11,457 bases of DNA from Treponema sp. (GTDB lineage: Bacteria; Spirochaetota; Spirochaetia; Treponematales; Treponemataceae): contig SFOB01000080.1 of the NCBI GenBank assembly GCA_004554075.1, forward strand, positions 1-11,457, in the 5' to 3' direction. Below, one piece after another: positions 1 through 5,644 of the stretch. The first letter of the stretch is position 1. The number at the start of each line of letters is the position of its first letter. A program made the position numbers and the translations under genes. The notes below the pieces were generated by a model, which had not been told where the DNA came from, searched no databases, and saw only the letters and a program-made list of their open reading frames with translations.

Positions 1-98
1 TTGCCGAATTCCAGGTAATTGCTAATCAGGTTAATATAAAAGAAAAGACATTCGAATATATTAACAAGGTTATTAATGAGAATAAAATTTTGAAGTAG
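1..98 (+). CDS. 3' end of an unrecognised gene (cut by window edge)
   Basis: The third reading frame is open from the window edge and ends at a TAG at 96-98, giving a 31-residue C-terminus that ends KVINENKILK. The composition (Lys, Asn, Ile, Glu rich) suits a coding tail in an AT-rich Firmicute. Nothing in it identifies a family. The stop codon overlaps the left arm of a 10-bp inverted repeat (97-106 with 134-143). It could also be chance open frame in decayed DNA. Confidence 0.4.
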   Translation, partial: AEFQVIANQVNIKEKTFEYINKVINENKILK

Positions 99-117
99 CA
101 TTCCACCAAGGGCAATG

Positions 118-234
118 ATGGGAATCGATTCATGTGGAATGCTCATTTCAGCAGTTCATAGCGAAGAGGACGCAGAAAAGTTAAACCTTATCATGCTTGA
201 TAACCGCATCCCAGCCGGTGCAAAGATTTATTGA
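118..234 (+). CDS. Small ORF of 38 residues, function unknown
   Basis: This ATG-initiated frame encodes 38 residues with an ordered, protein-like composition: MGIDSCGMLISAV at the start and MLDNRIPAGAKIY at the end, stopping at TGA 232-234. A weak ribosome binding site, AAGGG at 108-112, lies 5 nt before the ATG; another ATG directly upstream at 115 is also possible. The start region sits in the loop of a 10-bp inverted repeat. Its 3' end overlaps the next open frame (197-652) in a different register. It may be an intact small gene of a mobile element or a fragment of a longer decayed protein. I do not recognise the family. Confidence 0.35.
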   Translation: MGIDSCGMLISAVHSEEDAEKLNLIMLDNRIPAGAKIY

Positions 235-652
235 TTTAGAGATTCAGAACTTTCAAGAAAAAGGACTATCGGCAATGGATATTGCTAGGATTATGTCTGA
301 GTTCAATGTTAGTTTTGATATGGCATTGAATCGTTTAGAAAGTCTGGGCGTGATTGATACAGATCAAAAGACCAGACTCGATAATGCGAAAACTGAAATG
401 AAAGTCGGCAATTTACTTCGTGGAGTTGGTGGAAATAGCAAACTGAATGTAGCTAGTGAAGTAATTGATATTCCATATGAGTATATTGATTATGTTATCT
501 ATAATTACAATCATAATGCGGTTTCTAAGGAAACATTGGAGCGTGTACTTGCTTGTTACGGACTTAGCATAGATGATGTTAGTGATAAAATTATTACACC
601 TTCAGTGGATGACGATGATTTGGATGATTTGAAGTTGAAAAAATACAAGTAA
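197..652 (+). pseudogene. C-terminal part of an ImmA/IrrE-like protein, N-terminus missing
   Basis: The open frame gives up to 151 residues from a TTG at 197; the frame is closed upstream by TAA at 182-184. The first half has the pattern of the helical region that follows the peptidase domain in ImmA/IrrE proteins (LSAMDIARIMSEFNVSF, then LNRLESLG). The second half has the later SEVIDIP..YIDYVI....VSKETLERVLACYGLS pattern typical of the end of such proteins. The zinc-binding HExxH region expected N-terminally is absent, and no matching frame is seen upstream. The tail is acidic then basic (DDDDLDDLKLKKYK). A better translation start may be ATG 275, with AAAGGA at 260-265 spaced 9 nt, giving 125 residues. 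ImmA/IrrE proteins usually cleave XRE-type repressors of mobile elements. The family call is from pattern memory, and the remnant status is an inference from length. Confidence 0.45.
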
Positions 653-837
653 AATAGAGAGTAAAAAGAAATGTTGAGAATCGGTATTGAATCCTAAAAT
701 GGGTTTGATGCCGTTTAATGTGAGGGAGAAAATGAAAAACGTGTTGAAATATGATATGCTTTTAAAAGAGGAGTATCCGGTGGAAAAACCAAGGGAAGCG
801 CAACGAAGTATGAAAATATCAAGGTGTATTGATAAAT

Positions 838-1347
838 ATGAAAATGAAAGCGAGATATATTTTTTTAATTATTGTTGTAATTGTTCTACTTACCGTAGTA
901 GGTGTTTTTATTTATGAAAGAGCTCATGTGTCATTCCATTCAGATGAAAACGGAACTACTGTATCTATTATTGGTGGCGCGGATGGTCCGACATCTGTGT
1001 TTCTAGCAGGGAAGGTACCTGCTGACAGAAAGCAGGCAGAATATACATCCATATCAATGGAAGAAGCAAAGGAAGTATTTGCGACGTCAGGCAATTATAT
1101 CATTCTGGATGTTCGGAGAGCAGATGAATTCGCTGAAGGTCATATTCCCGGTGCTATCAATGTAGCAAATGAGGATATTGGAGCAGAGCAACCTGCGGAA
1201 CTTCCAGATCTTGACCAGGTAATCTTTGTATATTGCAGAAGTGGACGAAGAAGCAAGGAGGCTTCAGCAAAACTTGCCGCACTCGGCTATACGAATATAT
1301 ATGAGTTCGGTGGGATCTTGGATTGGAATGGAGAGATAGAGAAGTGA
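838..1347 (+). CDS. Membrane-anchored rhodanese-like sulfurtransferase
   Basis: This 169-residue protein has a short basic N-terminus (K2, K4, R6), one hydrophobic segment at about residues 7-26, and a rhodanese domain at about 75-169. The topology suggests an anchor with the enzyme outside the membrane. The rhodanese domain shows ILDVRRADEFAEGHIPGAIN and the active loop CRSGRR at 133-138, so the catalytic cysteine C133 is present and sulfur transfer to a thiophilic acceptor is plausible. Between anchor and domain (about 42-58) lies a VSIIGGADGPTSVFLAG segment resembling a motif of sodium-pumping decarboxylase beta subunits. I chose ATG 838 because AAGGTG at 821-826 sits 11 nt upstream; a TTG at 829 in frame is too close to that site. 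The acetyltransferase follows at once. The substrate is unknown. Confidence 0.85.
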   Translation: MKMKARYIFLIIVVIVLLTVVGVFIYERAHVSFHSDENGTTVSIIGGADGPTSVFLAGKVPADRKQAEYTSISMEEAKEVFATSGNYIILDVRRADEFAEGHIPGAINVANEDIGAEQPAELPDLDQVIFVYCRSGRRSKEASAKLAALGYTNIYEFGGILDWNGEIEK

Positions 1348-1369
1348 TGTATTTATGAGGACAGCGAAT

Positions 1370-1936
1370 ATGGTACTTGAGACAGAGAGATTGATCCTTC
1401 GCCCCTTTAAGGAAGGTGATGAAAATGATGTATTTGAATATTTGAAAGAACCGGCTGTGAATTGCTTTATCGACATGAAGCTGGATTCCATTACAGAGGC
1501 AAGGAAAGAAGTTATAAAAAGATCCTCGGAGACAGAGTATTATTTTGCGATAGTGCTTAAGGAGTCAGGAAGAGTAATCGGAGAGATCAACGCCTACCCG
1601 GAGCCGGCAGATGAACATGGCGCAGATTCAGAAATGGATACGTTTAGTCCGTGCTGGATGCTAAACGATAAATATCAGGGTAAAGGCTATGCCTTTGAGG
1701 CTGCACAAGCCTTCTTTGACTACCTTTTTAAGGAGAAGGGAGCAAGGCGCATATATGCCTACACCGAAGATAACAATACGGCCAGCCAGCATCTTTGTGA
1801 GAAACTCGGAATGAGGCAGGAGGGTCTTTTCAAGGAGTTTATCAGTTTTGTAAATAATCCTGATGGGACGCCGCATTATGAGAACACCTATCAGTATGCT
1901 GTATTGAGAAAAGAATGGAATGGAGGCAGAGTATGA
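1370..1936 (+). CDS. GNAT family N-acetyltransferase (RimJ/RimL-like)
   Basis: This 188-residue protein begins MVLETERLILRPFKEGD, the standard opening of RimJ/RimL-type acetyltransferases, and has the acetyl-CoA pyrophosphate-binding loop QGKGYA at 103-108, followed by the AAQAFFDYLF helix. The later RIYAYTEDNNTASQHLCEKLGM pattern is the conserved motif B region. It would move acetyl from acetyl-CoA to an amine; the acceptor cannot be read from sequence. ATG 1370 is preferred over ATG 1355 because TGAGGA at 1356-1361 lies 8 nt before it and the family normally starts there. The gene lies 22 nt after the rhodanese stop and overlaps the next gene by 4 bases (ATGA at 1933-1936), so translation is probably coupled. 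Confidence 0.87.
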   Translation: MVLETERLILRPFKEGDENDVFEYLKEPAVNCFIDMKLDSITEARKEVIKRSSETEYYFAIVLKESGRVIGEINAYPEPADEHGADSEMDTFSPCWMLNDKYQGKGYAFEAAQAFFDYLFKEKGARRIYAYTEDNNTASQHLCEKLGMRQEGLFKEFISFVNNPDGTPHYENTYQYAVLRKEWNGGRV

Positions 1937-2319
1937 AAGTAGCAGTGACTTATGAGAATGGAGAGGTATTCCAGCATTTTGGAAGGACACCACAGTTTAA
2001 GATTTATGAGATTGAAAATGGAGAAGTGAAATCCTCGCGGGTGATAGATACGGGAGAGACCGGACATGGCGCCCTGGCGGGATTTCTGCAGGAGGAAGGT
2101 GCCAATGTAATGATCTGTGGAGGAATAGGCGGCGGGGCGATCAATGCGATGGCAGAATCCGGCATCAAGGTGTATGCGGGCGCATCCGGAAACGCCGATG
2201 AAGTCATTAAATCATATTTGGCAGGCACACTTGCAGAGGTTGGCGAAGCTACATGCGATCATCATGATCATGAACATCATGGCGACCATGACTGTGGACA
2301 CGGAGGATGCCACCATTAA
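1933..2319 (+). CDS. NifX/dinitrogenase iron-molybdenum cofactor-family protein with His-rich tail
   Basis: This 128-residue protein has the dinitrogenase Fe-Mo cofactor biosynthesis fold signature: MKVAVTYENGEVFQHFGRTP at the start, GHGALAGFLQEEG in the middle and CGGIGGGAINAM after it. Residues 108-128 form a metal-binding-type tail containing three Cys and many His and Asp (CDHHDHEHHGDHD, then CGHGGCHH). In non-nitrogen-fixing Firmicutes such proteins are stand-alone and probably bind Fe-S or other metal clusters; the exact role is not known. A strong GGAGG at 1922-1926 sits 6 nt before ATG 1933, and the start overlaps the acetyltransferase stop. No nitrogenase genes are visible. A perfect hairpin follows within 20 nt of the stop. 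Confidence 0.85.
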   Translation: MKVAVTYENGEVFQHFGRTPQFKIYEIENGEVKSSRVIDTGETGHGALAGFLQEEGANVMICGGIGGGAINAMAESGIKVYAGASGNADEVIKSYLAGTLAEVGEATCDHHDHEHHGDHDCGHGGCHH

Positions 2320-2337
2320 CTTAACTTGGGATAAAAA

Positions 2338-2364
2338 GGAGCTCACCTTTACCGGGTGAGCTCT
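2338..2364. terminator. Perfect 9-bp hairpin after the NifX-like gene
   Basis: GAGCTCACC at 2339-2347 pairs perfectly with GGTGAGCTC at 2355-2363 around a 7-nt loop. It begins 20 nt after the NifX-like stop, the right place to end that operon. The run of A at 2333-2337 would be the U-tract only for a - strand transcript; on the + strand the hairpin is followed by TAAACATTTACC, a poor U-tract. It may act in both directions, or mainly for - strand transcription from a gene not seen here. Confidence 0.6.
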
Positions 2365-2436
2365 AAACATTTACCATGGCCGGAAGAACAGCTTCTTCGA
2401 ATCCTTTTTGATTGCCATATAATCCCTACTTTTGGG

Positions 2437-2466
2437 TTGACCTGATACGGGGAGCGATTATATATT
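2437..2466 (+). promoter_or_regulatory. Candidate sigma-A promoter
   Basis: TTGACC at 2437-2442 and TATATT at 2461-2466 are separated by 18 nt, a good match to a vegetative promoter. The inferred transcript would start near 2473 and reach the 110-aa gene after a leader of about 200 nt. The inverted repeat ATTGTA-N12-TACAAT (2464-2487) overlaps the -10 end and could be an operator. Confidence 0.4.
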
Positions 2467-2572
2467 GTAGCAATCAATGTGTACAATAATCCGGACTATA
2501 ACTCACAACCCGGCCAAAGGAAAGACATATCGTCTCCAGAACATCTTATATGGAGAGAACGAGACAATCTGA

Positions 2573-2614
2573 TGATAAAAACTGTGCATTATTATTTGAT
2601 AAAAACTGTGTATT
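2573..2614 (+). repeat. Two 18-bp direct repeats, 24-bp period
   Basis: TGATAAAAACTGTGCATT at 2573-2590 is repeated as TGATAAAAACTGTGTATT at 2597-2614, with one mismatch. A 24-bp start-to-start distance is a little over two helical turns, so paired protein binding on one face is only roughly satisfied. The pair sits about 65-105 bases before the 110-aa gene, consistent with an operator, though a recombination scar is also possible. Confidence 0.65.
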
Positions 2615-2677
2615 TTTATCTTGTAATTTATAGCAGATAAAACAACAATATGAAATGTATTTTTATAGGAGGATGAT

Positions 2678-3010
2678 ATGAGTAGAAAAGTAGGTGGAAA
2701 ATACAGGAATCAATATTATGATGAGTTCTTTGATTATCTTAGAAAAAGAACAGATGAGGAGCGGGGGAAAGTAGGAAAAGAACCTTATTCTGATTTAACA
2801 ATAAAAACATATGCTACAGATACATTTTATCTTGAAAAGCACGATGATAGGGATTTTGGAGATTGGCTTAAGAATGACAAGAGTATGGATGAAGCATATA
2901 AGTGTTTAGTAAAAAATCTATATACAAGAAAGAATCCGGAAAAAGATGCAATTTACTATCTTAACTGTATGAAAATGTTTGATGATTTTTTAAAAAATAA
3001 TCAAAAGTAG
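2678..3010 (+). CDS. 110-aa orphan protein resembling a recombinase SAM-like (core-binding) domain
   Basis: An excellent GGAGG lies just before ATG 2678, so this is very likely translated. The protein is 110 residues and highly charged. The stretch DLTIKTYATDTFYLEKH, followed by helices ending YYLNCMKMFDDFLKNN, resembles the helical N-terminal DNA-binding (phage-integrase SAM-like) domain of tyrosine recombinases. No catalytic domain (R...HxxR...Y) follows; the reading frame stops at 3008-3010 and a terminator comes 40 nt later. It could be a domain remnant, a stand-alone DNA-binding accessory protein, or an unrelated helical protein. It has its own transcription end, so it is not part of the Wadjet transcript. 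The function is unknown. Confidence 0.7.
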   Translation: MSRKVGGKYRNQYYDEFFDYLRKRTDEERGKVGKEPYSDLTIKTYATDTFYLEKHDDRDFGDWLKNDKSMDEAYKCLVKNLYTRKNPEKDAIYYLNCMKMFDDFLKNNQK

Positions 3011-3050
3011 TTAGCAAGTCTCGATTTTTGACAGATGAATGAACTAAGAT

Positions 3051-3094
3051 GGAATCAATAAGTGGTCGTGTGCCACTGCTGGTTCCTTTTTATT
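3051..3094 (+). terminator. Rho-independent terminator after the 110-aa gene
   Basis: GGAATCA at 3051-3057 pairs with TGGTTCC at 3080-3086 (one G-U), and inside it AGTGG (3061-3065) pairs with CCACT (3073-3077). A run of TTTTT follows at 3087-3091. Position and U-tract fit termination of + strand transcription leaving the 110-aa gene, and it separates that gene from the XRE-Wadjet operon. Confidence 0.75.
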
Positions 3095-3263
3095 GCTTGG
3101 AGGATTGATATTGATATGGGACGTATTTGGTTTTGGCTTCAGAGGAAAAAAAGAATAGAGAGATGAACATGTGGACAGTGCTGTTTGAATTGTAGATTTT
3201 AGTTATTGTAGGTTTGGGAAAAAATGGATAATGGAAAGTAGATGAAAAGAGTGATACATAGAG
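3095..3263. other. AT-rich intergenic stretch before the Wadjet promoter
   Basis: I see no real gene here. A GGAGG at 3099-3103 precedes two tiny frames: 16 codons from ATG 3116 (MGRIWFWLQRKKRIER) and an overlapping frame from TTG 3111. Either could be a leader peptide, but neither is distinctive and they could be chance. Confidence 0.4.
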
Positions 3264-3279
3264 TTATAGATATCTATAA
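3264..3279. promoter_or_regulatory. 16-bp perfect palindrome, probable repressor operator
   Basis: TTATAGATATCTATAA is its own reverse complement over all 16 bases. It ends 8 nt before the -35 box of the promoter driving the XRE gene, a typical place for a dimeric XRE regulator to bind. The link to the XRE protein is inferred from position. Confidence 0.6.
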
Positions 3280-3287
3280 TAAAATTA

Positions 3288-3316
3288 TTGATACGCGAAA
3301 TCTGATTTGATATAAT
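3288..3316 (+). promoter_or_regulatory. Sigma-A promoter of the XRE-Wadjet operon
   Basis: TTGATA at 3288-3293 and a perfect TATAAT at 3311-3316 are separated by exactly 17 nt. Transcription should start near 3323, giving a leader of about 70 nt before the XRE start at 3392. No other promoter of this quality is seen up to the end of jetD, so it probably drives the whole operon. Confidence 0.8.
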
Positions 3317-3391
3317 TTATTCTATACTATTGTAGGCTGAGAGACCGCTAAGAGGCCGATTGATGCTACAAGGCATGTGAGGAATTGCGTA

Positions 3392-3613
3392 ATGAGAGTA
3401 AGTTATAACAAGTTGTGGAAGATACTTATCGATAAAAACATGAAGAAGATGGACTTGTTAGAAGCTATAGAAATGAGCCCGAATACATTAGCAAAATTGG
3501 GGCGTAACGAGGATGTATCAATGGATGTTCTCAAGCGAATATGCGCATATTTACAGTGCGATATCGGGGACATTATGGAGATGATTCCAGAAAATGAGGG
3601 AACTCAGGCATAG
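3392..3613 (+). CDS. XRE-family (Cro/CI-type) helix-turn-helix regulator
   Basis: This 73-residue protein is essentially one HTH domain: MRVSYNKLWKILIDKNMKKM, then DLLEAIEMSPNTLAKLGRNE (helix 2, turn, recognition helix) and VSMDVLKRICAYLQCDIGDI, the usual end of the fold. Such short proteins belong to the YozG-like group of small XRE regulators. ATG 3392 is chosen because TGAGGA at 3378-3383 sits 8 nt before it; the in-frame GTG at 3377 overlaps that site. It is the first gene after the operon promoter, 37 nt before jetA, with a perfect palindrome upstream of the -35 box. It therefore probably represses its own operon, with defence expression rising when it is titrated or removed. The regulatory role is inferred from position. 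Confidence 0.85.
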   Translation: MRVSYNKLWKILIDKNMKKMDLLEAIEMSPNTLAKLGRNEDVSMDVLKRICAYLQCDIGDIMEMIPENEGTQA

Positions 3614-3650
3614 TATTGGTTATTAACACTATCAAGAAAGGAGTGGGAAG

Positions 3651-5060
3651 ATGAATCTCTTTGAAGAGGTTGACGAAGATTTATTTCGACCGCTCACGGG
3701 AATCAACAAAAGAAAATATGTAGATCTTCTTGCTCTTACATGGGATAAGTGTAAGCGTATGCCTATGTATGCTGTTGAAAAGAGTACTATTTTTGATATG
3801 GCGGAAGAGTATTTCCTCGGTTTAGATGAACAGATAGAGTTGGATGACGATGAGAGGGAGGAACTTGATAATGGTTCTTCTGATGCACGTATTATTGCAA
3901 CCGGTTTTGTTCGTAGATTAAGGGATACAGGATGGCTCATTGAAAAAGAAGGAGAGTATGAGGATGAGTCCAAGATAGCGATCAACTACAAGGTTGTTCC
4001 TATCATAAAATCGTTCCAGGAAATAGTAAGCCCTTCAATAATTACCTATAAAGGCAAACTGTTCAAAATCTATTCGATGTTTGAGCATATTACAGAACAT
4101 GGAAGTCCTTATGAAGGCGTATTGAAGGAAGCGTCTGAGGATTTTGATAATCTGAACCAGGCACTTCGTATTTTGGCGGCATCGATAGAGGATCATATTA
4201 ATACTTTGACTTCCGGTAAGAAACCGGAAGAGGTGCTGGAGTTTTTCGAAAAGTATGAGGAAAAGATTGTTGTTGGCTCATACCATCGCTTTAAGACAAA
4301 TGATAATTTGTTCTACTATAGGACGAGTCTGTATGAAAGTCTCGATAAATGCGAAGATACTTTGATGGATGCATTGGTGGACGACTACATAGATACAGAG
4401 CGTGCAGATAAGGAAGAGGCGACTATTCGGATTAAAGAACTGATACAGAAGATCCGTATGGACATAGAAGAGATGGAAGCAATCATGCGCACCATCGATG
4501 ATAGGCATATTCTCTATAGGACCAGGGCGGTACAAAAAGCGCAGTTCATGCTCCTTTCTGACGGAAGTGTGAAGAGCAAAATTAATAATTTGCTTAGATA
4601 TTACGCAAGCGAAATAGAGTCGAAGGATGACATCTATGAGGAGGATACGACCTGTATTTATGATGTGTTCCAAATCTATGGACAGAATTACTTTGATAGT
4701 GTATCGCTTGCTACACCGGTAAAGAAAAGAAAGGCTACTCCAATCGACCTAATGCTGATGGACGAGGAACTTGATCTTGATCTGGTCAATGAGAAAAACA
4801 GAGAAATGATGGAGTATATCCGTAATGCATTGACCTCAGAAAATGTTAATACATATGCAAAGAGTATCTTGGAGGGTAAGACCGCAATTTCTGTGGGTCA
4901 TGTATTTGCGGAACATCCAAATGATCTTGTGAAGATAATTGGACTGTTTACGTACCAAAACTCTCCGGAAAGAGAGTTTGATATTAAGACAAAGGATAAT
5001 TATGTGGAATGCAATGGCATCCGGTTTAAAGAATTTATTGTGGAAGGACGGAAGGCATAA
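3651..5060 (+). CDS. jetA: Wadjet anti-plasmid system protein JetA (kleisin-like)
   Basis: This 469-residue protein matches the JetA family (DUF5716-type) in opening (MNLFEEVDEDLFRPLTGINK), length, and first place in a four-gene jet cluster. JetA is the MukF-like kleisin that bridges the two JetC heads and binds JetB. Visible features are an acidic linker at about residues 57-73, a winged-helix-like region with FVRRLRDTGWLIEKEGEYED at about 85-105, and long helices in the middle and C-terminal halves that fit a kleisin bundle. AGGAG at 3639-3643 lies 7 nt before ATG 3651. The next gene starts 2 nt after its stop. The DUF5716-type JetA suggests a Wadjet type other than the DUF3375-containing one; that assignment is from memory and not tested. 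Confidence 0.9.
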   Translation: MNLFEEVDEDLFRPLTGINKRKYVDLLALTWDKCKRMPMYAVEKSTIFDMAEEYFLGLDEQIELDDDEREELDNGSSDARIIATGFVRRLRDTGWLIEKEGEYEDESKIAINYKVVPIIKSFQEIVSPSIITYKGKLFKIYSMFEHITEHGSPYEGVLKEASEDFDNLNQALRILAASIEDHINTLTSGKKPEEVLEFFEKYEEKIVVGSYHRFKTNDNLFYYRTSLYESLDKCEDTLMDALVDDYIDTERADKEEATIRIKELIQKIRMDIEEMEAIMRTIDDRHILYRTRAVQKAQFMLLSDGSVKSKINNLLRYYASEIESKDDIYEEDTTCIYDVFQIYGQNYFDSVSLATPVKKRKATPIDLMLMDEELDLDLVNEKNREMMEYIRNALTSENVNTYAKSILEGKTAISVGHVFAEHPNDLVKIIGLFTYQNSPEREFDIKTKDNYVECNGIRFKEFIVEGRKA

Positions 5061-5062
5061 GT

Positions 5063-5644
5063 ATGGCTATTGATATCAAAGAAGAAATTGCAAATTACTT
5101 GCTGAACAATTGCTTTCTCATAGGGAATGTAGATTCTACAAGGGAGAAATACTACTATGTGATCAACCATGAAGAAGCCTTTCGAAGTATATTCCAGCCT
5201 ATAGGGTATACATTGGTTATTCACAGGAATCTGCGAGTGGTCCAGCTTGTGAACAATCATGGAACCGGAAGACTGTCATTGAAAAAGTATGAAAGTATCA
5301 TGCTTTTGATCTTCAGACTTCTCTATGTTGAGAAGAGAGAAAGCCTCTCTACCAATATTGACGAAGTCGTTGCGACTGTTGAGGAAGTAAAGAATGAATA
5401 TGAGAAATTGAACCTTCCTAAAAAGTTTGATCGTGCTCTTTTGGAAGATTCAATGAGAAATATTAAGAGATATAACTTAGTACAGCCATTGGATAAGCTT
5501 CTGGATATGAATGCAAGAATACAAATATATCCTTCGGTTATGCTTGCGATGCCTGATACCAATATTAGCAAAGCATATGAGCAGACCAGCGCATATTTGC
5601 AGCAGTATGTTAATTCAGACGAGGAGGAAGAAGCGGATGATTAA
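5063..5644 (+). CDS. jetB: Wadjet anti-plasmid system protein JetB (MukE-like)
   Basis: This 193-residue protein has the size and position of JetB (DUF4194 family), the small subunit that binds the JetA kleisin and is the counterpart of MukE. It opens MAIDIKEEIANYLLNNCFL and contains YYYVINHEEAFRSIFQPIGY and LLIFRLLYVEKRESLSTNID, the strand-helix pattern of the paired winged helices in this family. The last residues are acidic (DEEEEADD). The purine-rich codons of that tail also supply the ribosome binding site of jetC (GAGGAGG at 5621-5627), and the jetC start overlaps this gene by 8 bases. GGAAGG at 5050-5055, inside the end of jetA, serves as its own site. The three subunits are therefore probably made in linked amounts. 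Confidence 0.9.
   Translation: MAIDIKEEIANYLLNNCFLIGNVDSTREKYYYVINHEEAFRSIFQPIGYTLVIHRNLRVVQLVNNHGTGRLSLKKYESIMLLIFRLLYVEKRESLSTNIDEVVATVEEVKNEYEKLNLPKKFDRALLEDSMRNIKRYNLVQPLDKLLDMNARIQIYPSVMLAMPDTNISKAYEQTSAYLQQYVNSDEEEEADD

Larger units (their letters stand above)
2365..2677. other. Gene-free stretch with repeats and a promoter-like site
   Basis: No convincing gene occupies this stretch. It contains a weak GAAGAA-CAGC-TTCTTC hairpin (2383-2398) with TTTTT at 2404-2408, a promoter-like pair at 2437-2466, an ATTGTA-N12-TACAAT inverted repeat at 2464-2487, and two 18-bp direct repeats at 2573-2614. A 31-codon frame (2477-2572) and a frame continuing to about 2640 are open but have no ribosome binding site and no family-like pattern. 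The stretch may be the leader and control region of the 110-aa gene or a scar of a lost gene. Confidence 0.5.

Noticed and set aside
687..917. A + strand frame of 76 codons ending in a Cys-rich stretch
   Set aside because: It has a TTG start or an ATG at 732 with the GGGAG only 3 nt away, and its last 80 bases run out of frame through the rhodanese membrane anchor. There is no family-like pattern. A decayed small gene at 732-830 cannot be excluded.
1661..1993. Open - strand frame across the GNAT and NifX-like genes
   Set aside because: Shadow of two well-supported + strand genes.
1933..2319. Nitrogen-fixation gene
   Set aside because: The family is widespread in non-fixing Firmicutes, and no nif genes are nearby.
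3331..3370. Possible riboswitch or structured leader before the XRE gene
   Set aside because: TGTAG (3331-3335) can pair with CTACA (3366-3370), but the interior pairs poorly and no known riboswitch core is recognisable.
4278..4673. Open - strand frame inside jetA (131 codons)
   Set aside because: It is a shadow of the jetA frame, with no ribosome binding site and no recognisable protein pattern.
5511..5636. N-terminal extension of JetC by 42 residues
   Set aside because: It lies wholly inside jetB, has no ribosome binding site, and the SMC head fold begins at MIKMTRLRLINW, preceded by GAGGAGG.
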